Assembly (NCBI RefSeq): GCF_003241315.1
Contig: NZ_QFOZ01000001.1
Location: forward strand, 449,857-513,856
Direction: 5' to 3'
Source: Lawsonella clevelandensis
Lineage (GTDB): Bacteria > Actinomycetota > Actinomycetes > Mycobacteriales > Mycobacteriaceae
Length of the DNA: 64,000 nt
A program made the translations under genes and the position numbers. This document shows, one piece after another, positions 33,263-41,786 of this stretch (positions are counted from its first letter, which is position 1; the number at the start of each line of letters is the position of its first letter). The notes beneath the pieces are model-generated. The model did not search any database and was not told where the DNA came from. It was given only the letters and a program-made list of their open reading frames with translations.

Positions 33263-34483
33263 CTATCGTTTAGTAAAAACTAACCGCTGATACTCAAGTG
33301 CACCCGTCCGCACAGCTGCTCGCGAAATAGCTAAAGCAGTACGCCAAAGGCGACGGTACACAGCGTCGTAACCTAACGCTCCAGCCTCAGCTACATGTGC
33401 ACGAAAACTCTCATCCCATAGTTCCAACGAACGAATATAGTGATGTCCACAATGCGTGGCTTGAGTTAACTGAGCTCCTACCGCCTCTAGCGCAGCAACA
33501 CACTCACTGCGGGAACGAAGTTGGCTATCTGCATCAATATATGACCACCACCACGATAGCGGCATCTCCTGCCGAGTATGACCCCGCCAAGGACGTTCCA
33601 CGACAATACGACCTCGTGGAGCAACATCATCAGCAACCAGCTGAGGTAGTACGTCGTAAATATTGTCATGCGGCAACGAGGACACTGATATAAGAACGTC
33701 ATATACCCCCGTATTACGGTATAACCCCGGGATAAGGCGAATTCTCCCCCGTTTTGCTTCGTTAGCGCGCTCCGTAAGAATTTTCTCCACTTGAGGATTC
33801 TCACACAGTACTGTTACATCACAGCCGAATGATGCTGCTTCTAAAGCCGCTTCTCCCCACTCCGCTCCTACAAAAAGAACATTATCGCGCCGTCTCAGAC
33901 CCGCATCCATGAGCATTCGAGCAACTCGTCGACGCTGCGCCCCAAAAAGATCTTTTCGAAGCGGCAAAGGTGACGGATCATCGAGATAGATCTCCGCTAC
34001 TCCTTTTTCCACTACCGTGGAACGTGGACCGTTAATAAAATCGGCTGCTCCAATATTGAAAGTGTCATCGAGGCATGTTGAGAAAAATTCAAAAGTACGC
34101 TTACGTGGAGCAGAAACCAAAGGTTTACGACGTTCTGCTCTCTCTTTGCGGGGAAGAGCTCCCTTCAAAGACATGGCGTCCACCCACAGGTATGAGGGGT
34201 CTTGTGCATCCCACTCCCCTGCCATGAAACTTTCTGCTAGACCAAGCCAACCATTGTCCATAAAACGCTCGTCTACTGCAGCTTCATCGTAAAGTTTGAC
34301 AGTACGAGCAGAGTCAGAATCCTCGAGAGGCAATCTCCCCGGTACTAGTTCCGGACACTCTCCTTCTACAGTGAGCCATGTAAACTGAGGCAACTGTTCT
34401 CGAAGATGGTATTTACGTATACGAAAATGCGAATGTGTAGGAGGCGCCAAACGTGGCCACGCTGAAAGATCTAATAACGTCAT
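33263..34483 (-). CDS. Cyclopropane-fatty-acid-synthase-like methyltransferase, degenerate SAM site
   Basis: This protein of 406 residues has the frame of CFA/mycolic-acid-type methyltransferases: N-terminal AVDERFMDNGWLGLAESFMAGEW, central FFSTCLDDTF-type region, a Rossmann domain and the C-terminal YRRLWRTALAISRAAVRTG. The SAM-binding loop, usually LDIGCGWGGFA, here reads VLFVGAEWGEAALEA, keeping only two of its glycines, and the later conserved E-x-x-E/H stretch is replaced by ISVSSLPHDNIYDVL. It may be catalytically weak or have another role. Relatives in Mycobacteriales make tuberculostearic-type fatty acids (UfaA1/BfaA); that link is inferred. Confidence 0.72.
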   Translation of the reverse strand: MTLLDLSAWPRLAPPTHSHFRIRKYHLREQLPQFTWLTVEGECPELVPGRLPLEDSDSARTVKLYDEAAVDERFMDNGWLGLAESFMAGEWDAQDPSYLWVDAMSLKGALPRKERAERRKPLVSAPRKRTFEFFSTCLDDTFNIGAADFINGPRSTVVEKGVAEIYLDDPSPLPLRKDLFGAQRRRVARMLMDAGLRRRDNVLFVGAEWGEAALEAASFGCDVTVLCENPQVEKILTERANEAKRGRIRLIPGLYRNTGVYDVLISVSSLPHDNIYDVLPQLVADDVAPRGRIVVERPWRGHTRQEMPLSWWWSYIDADSQLRSRSECVAALEAVGAQLTQATHCGHHYIRSLELWDESFRAHVAEAGALGYDAVYRRLWRTALAISRAAVRTGALEYQRLVFTKR

Positions 34484-34565
34484 CGCTGTTCACGCCACCT
34501 TTTATCGAGAAACTACAGACGCACGTATCCACATTGCTAACGAAGCTTATGCCACGCCTAAATTA

Positions 34566-35039
34566 CTACCTATCCGGCAATGAATCTAAAGAAAGATTAG
34601 CAAGATGTAGTTTTCCCTGAGCAGCTTGTTTGCCATCGTCACGAACAATATCAACAATCCAAATTTGCTGAGTCCGTCCGCGATGTAAAGGTGTCGCTGT
34701 TGCAGTTAAACGTCCTTCCGTTACCGGACGCAGAAAATCTGTATCATTAGACGAACCGACTGCTAGTTTCCGTCCACCAAGCCACCACCATGCAGCTAGA
34801 GACCCCACATCTTCAACGAGAGACGCATAAATACCGCCATGCACAATTCCCATAGGCTGGCAGAACTGAGGTCCTACATCCAGATGAGCTACTACTCTAT
34901 CGGGTGAAATCTCATCATAGACAATGCCAAGTGTGCGAGAAAAGCCTTCACATTCGAGAACTTTTCGAGCTTCATCCAATTCTCTTTTATTAAGGGTGCG
35001 CCCTATATACGGGGCGTAAAGCTTTATAAGATCTCGCAC
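34566..35039 (-). CDS. PaaI-family hotdog thioesterase
   Basis: This is a hotdog-fold acyl-CoA thioesterase of 157 residues. After an N-terminal helical region come the family marks QPMGIVHGGIYASLVEDVGSL with HGG and the catalytic acidic residue in the following helix, VGSSNDTDFLRPVTEGRLTATATPLHRGRTQQIWIVDI and QAAQGKLHLANL. The substrate acyl group is not evident; it lies between a CFA-like gene and an unknown gene in the same direction, hinting at fatty-acid handling. ATG 35039 opens the frame; 27 bases separate it from the gene upstream. Confidence 0.85.
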   Translation of the reverse strand: MRDLIKLYAPYIGRTLNKRELDEARKVLECEGFSRTLGIVYDEISPDRVVAHLDVGPQFCQPMGIVHGGIYASLVEDVGSLAAWWWLGGRKLAVGSSNDTDFLRPVTEGRLTATATPLHRGRTQQIWIVDIVRDDGKQAAQGKLHLANLSLDSLPDR

Positions 35040-35066
35040 CAGTAGCTCCTTGTATCACAGTGATAG

Positions 35067-35756
35067 CTAGAGTCTACTCACCCTTCGTTTAAGAGGCAGA
35101 CCGAGGCGTTCACAACTCTCGTAGATACAGTGCATTCGTCGCTCTACTTGCTCTTGTTTTCTGGGATAGCGATGCATAGCAAGTTTGGCATAACCGTTGA
35201 TAAGACCATGCAAAGGCCCCCAACATATCGATTCAGAAAGACCGCTAAGACGGCTTATCTCCTCCATAATGGGGATGAGACTTTCCTGCGCCTGTACCAT
35301 TGTCCAATCAGCCATATCCTCTTCAGTCGGTATAACGAGATATGACTGCAACTGCGTAACATACGGATCATCCTTTAACACACGGACGCGGGCACGCACA
35401 GCGCCATATCGATCAAAACCACCAAGCACATGTGTACGAAGCAGAATATTTCCCGGACATACTTCCCATACACGGCCACTGAGCATGTAACTTGTTACTA
35501 CTCCACCTAGGACGAGGTGGATCATGTGGCTACATACGTCCTCAATAGCCTGGTTCTTATTCGAACTCGAGTCGACAACTGAGTGGTAATAGTCTTCTAG
35601 GTACTTGTTCTTGATCACATCTGTAATGGTTATCCACCGACGATGAGGACATTCTTCAATATCTGCTACGGAATACAAATGTGGCTCCTCTTCGCATAGA
35701 CTTCCGCCCATGTCCGCAATTTCACGGAGTACTTCTTTAGCGTAAAAATCGAGCAT
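35067..35756 (-). CDS. Hypothetical protein
   Basis: I do not recognise this protein of 229 residues. It is soluble, mildly charged and lacks signal peptide and membrane segments. The stretch RLSGLSESICWGPLHGLING recalls the tryptophan-glycine loop of ferric-siderophore reductases (FhuF), but the C-terminal 2Fe-2S cysteines of that family are absent, so I do not name it so. Four cysteines are scattered through it. It is the first gene of a leftward group with the thioesterase and the CFA-like gene; 194 bp separate it from the divergent CNNM gene. Confidence 0.6.
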   Translation of the reverse strand: MLDFYAKEVLREIADMGGSLCEEEPHLYSVADIEECPHRRWITITDVIKNKYLEDYYHSVVDSSSNKNQAIEDVCSHMIHLVLGGVVTSYMLSGRVWEVCPGNILLRTHVLGGFDRYGAVRARVRVLKDDPYVTQLQSYLVIPTEEDMADWTMVQAQESLIPIMEEISRLSGLSESICWGPLHGLINGYAKLAMHRYPRKQEQVERRMHCIYESCERLGLPLKRRVSRL

Positions 35757-35950
35757 TTACTGAAAACTTTCTCTTTCATTGAAGATGCCCTGCATTTGAA
35801 AAGGAATTGTTCTACAACTGCGGCCTTTTATCAAAATACTAAGAAATATTGAGCCATAATAAAGCGACCTGAGACGAGTCTGAGGGCTAGAACACACGCA
35901 TTTAAGTACAATAAAAAACATACGAATTAGGAGGGAAAACCAGCACAGTT

Positions 35951-37324
35951 ATGGGAATCGCTACACAAATACTGTCATTAATTGGGTTTGTGGCAATTAC
36001 TAACATAACGGCAATTTTTGTTGCCGCGGAATTCTCTCTGACGGCTCTCGAGAAGTCTGCGATTGATAGAGAAGCGGCTACTGGCAGTAAGCGTGGACAG
36101 AAGCTGAAACATGCGCATGAACATCTCTCTTTTGCGCTTTCCGGATGCCAAGTAGGTATTACCCTTACCACACTTATTACCGGTTATCTCGCCGAACCAG
36201 TATTGGCGCAATTTTTACGACCCCTACTGCACAAGATTCCCCAGTTATCCGATTCTTCTGTCGATAAAATTTCCCTCGCACTCGCTCTTATTATCGCGAC
36301 GATACTTTCTATGACATACGGGGAGCTTGTTCCCAAAAACTGGGCAATTAGTGAATCAATGCGAATCGCTAAAGCGTCAGCACCCTTTCTTATGGGTTTT
36401 TCAGCATTCTTTCGGCCTCTCATTAACAGTCTCAATAGTTCCGCTAATGCGATTGTTCGCCATCTAGGGGCTCAACCCGTTGATGAACTCGCCTCTGCAC
36501 GATCACCGCAGGAGTTAGACAGAATAGTCCAAGAATCGGCTCTAGATGGCCATCTCCCGGCTCATACTGCGCAAGTTGTGCAAAGATCCCTTCAATTCGG
36601 AAATCTCTCCGCAGAAGACATTATGACGCCTAGATCGCGTATCGAGACCATCTCGGCGGATGCAGTAGCACGTGAGCTTCTTGAACGAGCGGAAGAAACT
36701 GGTATATCACGTTTCCCCGTAGTATCTGGAGATCTTGACAGCACTCTGGGAATTGTCCATGTAAAAGACGCTTTTCCAGTACCACTAGATAAACTTTCTA
36801 CGGTCACTATGCGTGACCTTATGAAACCTCTCCCCCGCCTCCCTGACAGTCTTGATGCCGATACGGTGCTAACAACTATCCGTGCGAGCGGCCAACAATC
36901 TGCACTCGTTATTGATGAATACGGAGGTGCAGCAGGTCTCATCACCGTGGAAGACATTATTGAGGAAATCCTCGGCGACGTACGAGATGAACACGATGCC
37001 AGTATGCTAGATGTTCTTAAACGCGGTAGTAGTTGGGACTGCTCTGGTCAGCTTCGTCGAGATGAAGTGGTCTCTGCCACAACATATCTCTTCCCAGATA
37101 ATCAGTCATTTGATACTCTTGGTGGACTCATCATGTGGAAGTTGGGACGCATTCCGGAAGAAGGCGATGAATTAGATCTTCCTTGCGAAACACAAATGTT
37201 GGAGGACTCACCTGATATACAGTGGCACTGCCGCATAACACATATGGATGGTCGACGTATAGATCGAGTTCTTCTTACCCCGCGACACCCTGTTTCTTCT
37301 TCCTCTAGTGAGGAAAAGCAATGA
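35951..37324 (+). CDS. CNNM/CorC-type hemolysin-family membrane protein (first of two)
   Basis: This protein of 457 residues has the layout DUF21 membrane domain (about 1-190, four hydrophobic segments starting ILSLIGFVAITNITAIFVAAEFSL), two CBS domains (about 210-330, with EDIMTPRSRIETI and ALVIDEYGGAAGLITVEDIIEEILGDVRDE) and a C-terminal CorC/HlyC domain (about 350-440). Relatives export or gate magnesium and sodium ions. AGGAGG is present at 35929-35934 but sits 15-16 bases before the ATG, too far for an ordinary ribosome site. It overlaps its paralogue by four bases (ATGA). Confidence 0.93.
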   Translation: MGIATQILSLIGFVAITNITAIFVAAEFSLTALEKSAIDREAATGSKRGQKLKHAHEHLSFALSGCQVGITLTTLITGYLAEPVLAQFLRPLLHKIPQLSDSSVDKISLALALIIATILSMTYGELVPKNWAISESMRIAKASAPFLMGFSAFFRPLINSLNSSANAIVRHLGAQPVDELASARSPQELDRIVQESALDGHLPAHTAQVVQRSLQFGNLSAEDIMTPRSRIETISADAVARELLERAEETGISRFPVVSGDLDSTLGIVHVKDAFPVPLDKLSTVTMRDLMKPLPRLPDSLDADTVLTTIRASGQQSALVIDEYGGAAGLITVEDIIEEILGDVRDEHDASMLDVLKRGSSWDCSGQLRRDEVVSATTYLFPDNQSFDTLGGLIMWKLGRIPEEGDELDLPCETQMLEDSPDIQWHCRITHMDGRRIDRVLLTPRHPVSSSSSEEKQ

Positions 37325-38385
37325 GTATATTGCCGGCTATTCTTTTACTGATTCTTCTTCTTATTATCAATGCGTATTTCGTAACCACAGAGTTTGCCTT
37401 AGTGTCTTCTCGACATGATCGTTTAGAGGCAATGGCTGCTGCTGGGCATACACGTGCCTATAAAGTCATTGACGCTTCAGAACATCTTTCAATGATGCTC
37501 GCTACCTGTCAGCTCGGTATCACTATCGCGTCAGTTCTCATTGGTAAGATCGCAGAGCCAGCTATTACTCGACTTATCGAAAAACCTTTTAGTCTCATCG
37601 GCGTTTCCGGCTTCGGCTTGCATACCGCTGCGTTCATTATCGCCCTCGTTATTGTTTCCTACCTGCATATTTTGTTTGGAGAAATGGTTCCCAAGAATTT
37701 CACTATTTCTTCTCCCGAAAAAACTGCTCTTATTGTTGTCCCTCCTATGCGGGTATTAATGCTGGCATCGAAACCCCTTATTCGTTTCTTTAACGCTTTA
37801 GCAAACGGCAGTCTTCGACTACTACACGTTCAGCCAAAAAATGAATTAGAGCGCAAAGTTACTTCTACACAGCTCAAAGCAATGATTAACGAATCCAGTG
37901 GAGAAGGTTTAATTGATGACGAGGAAACGCATCGTCTTGACCGTGCTTTAGAAGCATCCGATCAACCAGTACGCTCAATCATGATACCGGTGGATCGTAT
38001 GCGTACTATTGAACTTCACGAGGGCCAGATAACACTAGATGCCTTACAAAAACTCGTCCAGGAAACTGGTTACTCACGTTATCCCGTGCGGAATGCCACT
38101 GGGCATTATTTAGGATTTCTGCACATTAAAGACGTTCTTAGCTACCTCTATTCCGAAGACTTAAGAGGAAAACCTATTCCCGCAAATCTTATTCGCCCAC
38201 TCATTACTTTTCCGGCAGATTCAACTATTGATTCTGTCTCTGCTCGTATGCGTCGCCTACATTCTCATTTAGCATTAGTGACAGACCCCGAAACGGATAA
38301 AATTATTGGTTTCGTGGCACTAGAAGACCTTATGGAAGAATTCGTAGGTACCGTTCGCGATTCCACTCATAAGATTCCGGAGTAA
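37321..38385 (+). CDS. CNNM/CorC-type hemolysin-family membrane protein (second of two)
   Basis: This paralogue of the preceding gene has 354 residues: DUF21 membrane domain (ILLLILLLIINAYFVTTEFALVSSRH, CQLGITIASVLIGKIAEPAI, LHILFGEMVPKNFTIS) and two CBS domains (DQPVRSIMIPVDRMRTI, ALVTDPETDKIIGFVALEDLMEEFVGTVRD). It lacks the C-terminal CorC domain of the first. Paired DUF21 genes in tandem are common in actinobacteria and may form a heterodimer; this is inferred from the ATGA coupling and matched lengths of the membrane parts. Confidence 0.92.
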   Translation: MSILPAILLLILLLIINAYFVTTEFALVSSRHDRLEAMAAAGHTRAYKVIDASEHLSMMLATCQLGITIASVLIGKIAEPAITRLIEKPFSLIGVSGFGLHTAAFIIALVIVSYLHILFGEMVPKNFTISSPEKTALIVVPPMRVLMLASKPLIRFFNALANGSLRLLHVQPKNELERKVTSTQLKAMINESSGEGLIDDEETHRLDRALEASDQPVRSIMIPVDRMRTIELHEGQITLDALQKLVQETGYSRYPVRNATGHYLGFLHIKDVLSYLYSEDLRGKPIPANLIRPLITFPADSTIDSVSARMRRLHSHLALVTDPETDKIIGFVALEDLMEEFVGTVRDSTHKIPE

Positions 38386-38395
38386 GTTCATTGAC

Positions 38396-39049
38396 ATGGC
38401 TATCGAGAGTTCTCACCATCGATCAGGTAACCGGCCACATAAGTTACTCGCCGGCTGGATAATTACAGCCATAGTTGTCTTACTTGTAGTTATTGGCAGT
38501 GCCGTAGGCTGGACGGTTGCTCATAAAAACATCGATAATAATCGTAATCTCGATGCTGTTCAGGATTGTTCAGCAGGATATCTCAACATTGATATATGGG
38601 CTCCTGCTGGTATACAAGATTCTCTTACGGAACTTATTACTGCATATCAATCATCACTACCGTCTAATGGCGGTTTATGCTCATCTTTCTCACTATCTAC
38701 GCAGTCCTCGTCTGAAGCTGCAAAGGAACTTAAGAACCAGAAACCTTATATTCCTGGAGTATGGATAGGTTCCCTATCCGATATGAAGAAAGTAGAAAAG
38801 GTTCATCCTTCACTGGTGGTAACCAAACCTAAAAAGTTGCAGGGAACATCCTTTTATTCCATCAGTTTGGATCTCTCTCAAAATGATCCCACGAACCTAG
38901 ACGACACTACTGCCGAACATACTTCTGAGGCGACACAAGCATCTGTAGACGTGAATGCATATATTCAGCAGCATGAATTACAGTTCACCGAAAGTACCTC
39001 TTCGAAAAAAGCGAATACTCTTTTAAAACCATCTCCAGCTAAAAGGTAA
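38396..39049 (+). CDS. Membrane-anchored protein with partial solute-binding-like domain
   Basis: This protein of 217 residues has one N-terminal membrane anchor (LLAGWIITAIVVLLVVIGSAVGW) after a basic cytoplasmic start. The outside part (YLNIDIWAPAGIQDSLTELI, LCSSFSLSTQSSSEAAKELKN, PGVWIGSLSDMKKV) resembles the first lobe of the substrate-binding region seen before VWA domains in actinobacterial surface proteins, but the second lobe and the VWA domain are absent and the Ser/Thr-rich tail ends quickly. It may be a shortened form. It follows the CNNM pair by ten bases and ends before a terminator. Confidence 0.6.
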   Translation: MAIESSHHRSGNRPHKLLAGWIITAIVVLLVVIGSAVGWTVAHKNIDNNRNLDAVQDCSAGYLNIDIWAPAGIQDSLTELITAYQSSLPSNGGLCSSFSLSTQSSSEAAKELKNQKPYIPGVWIGSLSDMKKVEKVHPSLVVTKPKKLQGTSFYSISLDLSQNDPTNLDDTTAEHTSEATQASVDVNAYIQQHELQFTESTSSKKANTLLKPSPAKR

Positions 39050-39100
39050 TACGACAGTCTAGAGAAGCGGCAACGCAAAATCATTAGCGAGTAAATAAAC

Positions 39101-39130
39101 GGGGATTCTTTTGTTACTAAGAGAATCCCC
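39101..39130. terminator. Bidirectional terminator
   Basis: GGGGATTCT (39101-39109) pairs with AGAATCCCC (39122-39130) over a 12-base loop; ATTTT follows on the plus strand and GTTTATTT on the minus. It separates the rightward CNNM unit from the leftward MerR gene. Confidence 0.75.
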
Positions 39131-39155
39131 ATTTTAAGTGTTAGTACTGTTTACA

Positions 39156-39731
39156 TTATCCGATACGACGTTCACGTCGACGTCTCATATCCGCTAGTTC
39201 ATCAACTAGAGGGACTTCAGTAACAGAAGAATTATCAATATGCTCGGCAGGGAAATGCGTGATCGAGCCAGTGAGCTCTTTCATAGTGCCCGATACAGCA
39301 ATACCGAATACTCCTTGGCCTCCTTGGATGAGGTCAAACATTTCTTCCGGAGAAGTGCACTCATAAACTGATGATCCATCAGACACAAGCGTAATGTTAG
39401 ATAGTTCAGAAACACCGCGGTCACGTAAATGGTCAACCGCAATACGAATATTTTGTAGAGAAATTCCGGTGTCAAGCAGACGCTTCACAATTTTTAGCGT
39501 AAGAATGTCTTTAAAAGAATAAAGACGCTGGGAACCAGATCCTTTGGCTCCTCGAATGGACGGTTTTACAAGGCCTGTGCGTGCCCAGTAATCAAGCTGA
39601 CGATATGTGATACCAGCAATCTGGCAGGCTGTAGGACCTCGATAGCCTGTCTGGTCATCTGGAATAGAACGGTCGGGGAATAGTCCCGGTTGTTCGCTAT
39701 GTTTGTCGCCGTGAGAACTGACGTTATCCAT
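39156..39731 (-). CDS. MerR-family regulator (Rv1830-like)
   Basis: This is a DNA-binding regulator of 191 residues. The winged helix lies at about 35-105 with CQIAGITYRQLDYWARTGLV, RLYSFKDILTLKIVKRLLD and a following helix; the C-terminal part (SPEEMFDLIQGGQGVFGIAV) is shared with its mycobacterial relative. No Cys pattern for metal sensing is seen. ATG 39731 is preferred over GTG 39746 because AGGTGG stands four bases before it. It is part of the conserved group OdhI-FtsR-DUF151-MerR, but a 199-bp gap with repeat sites separates it from DUF151, so it probably has its own promoter. Confidence 0.9.
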   Translation of the reverse strand: MDNVSSHGDKHSEQPGLFPDRSIPDDQTGYRGPTACQIAGITYRQLDYWARTGLVKPSIRGAKGSGSQRLYSFKDILTLKIVKRLLDTGISLQNIRIAVDHLRDRGVSELSNITLVSDGSSVYECTSPEEMFDLIQGGQGVFGIAVSGTMKELTGSITHFPAEHIDNSSVTEVPLVDELADMRRRRERRIG

Positions 39732-39790
39732 TATTCCACCTTGCACATGTCACATCGCTAGACCACCAGTGCTAATAGTAGCTCAACGCA

Positions 39791-39837
39791 GTAACACAAA
39801 GTTACTTATGGTAACTAAATTACTAATGTTACTAATG
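39791..39837 (-). promoter_or_regulatory. GTAAC/GTTAC array upstream of the MerR gene
   Basis: GTAAC at 39791, GTTAC at 39801, GTAAC at 39811, ATTAC at 39819 and GTTAC at 39828 follow each other at about one helical turn. Two inverted pairs are formed, and TTACTAATG is repeated directly at 39820-39828 and 39829-39837. It ends 60 bases before the MerR start. It may bind MerR itself or an MtrA-like response regulator, whose sites are also GTAAC-based. Confidence 0.5.
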
Positions 39838-39910
39838 TGACTTCTTTTACCCTACGTGAATAAAGAATATTTGCTAGGAAATCCCAGAGCAACTGGACAC
39901 GCCCAAAGGT

Positions 39911-39925
39911 TCAAGTATTACTTGA
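39911..39925. promoter_or_regulatory. 15-bp palindrome after the DUF151 stop
   Basis: TCAAGTA and TACTTGA face each other around a central T, five bases beyond the DUF151 stop codon. On the minus strand a weak hairpin could form, but no T run follows it. It may instead be an operator for the MerR gene downstream. Confidence 0.35.
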
Positions 39926-39930
39926 GACTT

Positions 39931-40476
39931 TTATTCCTCATCGTCCGGACCATCGAGAAAATCATCCATCGACAAATGCTCAAGCATTTCTCGAAACTTA
40001 TCAATCTCGACATTGTATTCTTCCGGTAATTCATCTGAATAATTGCCAGTACCTACCTGTTGGGAAGGCATTTTACCGTTATGCGGATCGGGTACTCCGA
40101 ACTCGTTTAGAACAGACTCTTCAACGGTGATCTCGCAACCACACGTCGCAGCAAGAATGAGAGCATCAGAGGGACGGCTATCAACCGTCTTGGAATTATC
40201 AAGCACAATTTCTGCCCAAAAAATTCCGTCTCTCTGCGCCGTAATACATACAGACTGCACTTCCGCACCAGCAGCTTGAATAGCTCTCCACAGCGTAGTG
40301 TGCGTAAATGGGCGAGGAATCTCAGTTTTGGTCATAGCAAAGGTAAGCAGAGCCGCCTCCTGCTCCCCTATCCACATTCCAAGTACCCGGTCTCCTACAC
40401 ATTCGTGCAGTATAACGATCGGATCATCTTCAGGAGTATCAGATTGTATACCTACAATACGAACAGGAATTCTCAT
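39931..40476 (-). CDS. DUF151 bifunctional nuclease-family protein
   Basis: This protein of 181 residues belongs to the DUF151 family, whose plant members have RNase and DNase activity; the bacterial role is unclear. The core (about 1-135) shows RVLGMWIGEQEAALLTFAM, RPFTHTTLWRAIQAAGAEV, GIFWAEIVLD, VDSRPSDALILAATCGCEI. The C-terminal 45 residues are acidic. Its start overlaps the end of the FtsR-like gene (TAATG), so the two are translated together. Confidence 0.93.
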   Translation of the reverse strand: MRIPVRIVGIQSDTPEDDPIVILHECVGDRVLGMWIGEQEAALLTFAMTKTEIPRPFTHTTLWRAIQAAGAEVQSVCITAQRDGIFWAEIVLDNSKTVDSRPSDALILAATCGCEITVEESVLNEFGVPDPHNGKMPSQQVGTGNYSDELPEEYNVEIDKFREMLEHLSMDDFLDGPDDEE

Positions 40477-41204
40477 TAGTAATCCAAAACATCGCGGAGA
40501 CGCTGTTTAAGAAGTCCAGCAGTCAAATCGCTCACATCATTGGCGAGCTCTCTAGTTCTTTCAACACTACATTTTTTATCATCAGCAGATTGTAACGCTC
40601 TACTGGCACCAGATGCTTGACGGATAAGATTCGCCATACGATCAATCGAAGTACGAAATGTACGTAAGTGTCTTATATCGATACCAGCATCGCATAACGC
40701 CTTGCATACCTTCACAATGGTGATATCGTCTTCAACGTAAAATCCGGCACCAGTCACACGTAAGAGATCCGCATCAATAAGAGTATCTAAAAATTCCGGG
40801 TCAATACCTGTTTTTAGACACAACGTCCGCTCAGTAAGTCGAACCTGGCTAACACAAGAAAAATTCTCTTTCTGCTCAGACGGTACAGGCTGCACCGTAT
40901 TAGATTGACGCTGTAGTTCCTCTAAAGTCACTTCACCTGCGTCAACTCGCTCTAACTGCTCTCCAATAACTTTGTTAGGAAGAAAACGATCCCTTTGAGC
41001 ACTAAGAATAAAACGCAATCGCTCTATATCGTCACGTGTATATCGTCTATAGCCAGACGCTGTTCGCGCAGGACAAATTAGACCCGTGGCTTCAAGAAAA
41101 CGAACTTTAGAAAGAGAAATATCATCGAATTCTTGTGCAAGAAGATCAACGACAGCGCCGATGGACATAGTTGCACTAGAAGATCTCAGTGGCAAAGCCG
41201 ACAT
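40476..41204 (-). CDS. ftsR: MerR-family cell-division regulator FtsR-like
   Basis: This regulator of 242 residues sits where mycobacterial Rv1828 and corynebacterial FtsR sit, next to OdhI; FtsR activates ftsZ in C. glutamicum. The winged helix (about 13-85) has MSIGAVVDLLAQEFDDISLS, KVRFLEATGLICPARTASGY and RRYTRDDIERLRFILSAQRD. A second domain (about 125-200) with LTERTLCLKTGIDPEFLDTL and DDITIVKVCKALCDAGIDIR resembles another HTH/effector region. It begins directly after the OdhI stop with no gap. The name follows gene order and the N-terminal signature. Confidence 0.85.
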   Translation of the reverse strand: MSALPLRSSSATMSIGAVVDLLAQEFDDISLSKVRFLEATGLICPARTASGYRRYTRDDIERLRFILSAQRDRFLPNKVIGEQLERVDAGEVTLEELQRQSNTVQPVPSEQKENFSCVSQVRLTERTLCLKTGIDPEFLDTLIDADLLRVTGAGFYVEDDITIVKVCKALCDAGIDIRHLRTFRTSIDRMANLIRQASGASRALQSADDKKCSVERTRELANDVSDLTAGLLKQRLRDVLDY

Positions 41205-41657
41205 TTATGCACTCCGGCGTGGACCAGTAAGAAATACTAACCGGAATTTGCCAATCTGAACTTCATCCCCATTATTAAGGACAACAGAATCAGTGGGTTC
41301 ACGGTTCACATACGTTCCGTTCAAACTGCCCACATCGGAGACGCTGAAAGTATCACCATTACGTCGAAATTCTGCATGTCGACGCGATACTGTCACATCA
41401 TCAAGAAAAATATCTGATTCAGGGTGACGCCCAGCAGTGACAACATCCCGATCAAGAAGGAATCGAGAACCAGCATTAGGTCCTCGTTTGACAACGAGTA
41501 ATGCTGAATTTTCTGGGAGGCCCTCAACTGAGGTAGCTTTTGCCACCACAGGCTCAGTTGCGGCTAAATCACTTTCCTTCAGTAATTTAGCCCGGAAAAC
41601 AGAAGTGGTCTCTGTACTTGGTTCCTGGAATGGGTAACCGACAGGATTCTCGCTCAC
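41205..41657 (-). CDS. odhI: FHA-domain regulator OdhI/GarA
   Basis: This small protein of 150 residues inhibits 2-oxoglutarate dehydrogenase when unphosphorylated and thereby directs carbon to glutamate; PknG-type kinases switch it off. The N-terminal ETTSVFRAKLL carries the Thr pair (about T17-T18). The FHA domain has LLVVKRGPNAGSRFLLD, TAGRHPESDIFLDDVTVSRRH and DVGSLNGTYVNREP. GTG 41657 follows AGGAAG by five bases and gives the family N-terminus; the frame runs 15 codons further up without support. GdhA, which uses the same 2-oxoglutarate pool, lies 1.0 kb upstream. Confidence 0.96.
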   Translation of the reverse strand: MSENPVGYPFQEPSTETTSVFRAKLLKESDLAATEPVVAKATSVEGLPENSALLVVKRGPNAGSRFLLDRDVVTAGRHPESDIFLDDVTVSRRHAEFRRNGDTFSVSDVGSLNGTYVNREPTDSVVLNNGDEVQIGKFRLVFLTGPRRSA

Positions 41658-41786
41658 TAGTCTTCCTTTCCATGGCACACAGAGTAAACATGTGTGAAAC
41701 ACTCAATTCCAGGTTCAAGGATACTCTGCAAAGACAGCTTCGGCATCCTCTTTATGATTCTAAATCGCAATGAGATTAACGATTCT

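Noticed and set aside
35067..35756. Naming the protein a ferric-siderophore reductase
   Set aside because: Only one short loop is similar and the 2Fe-2S cysteines are absent.
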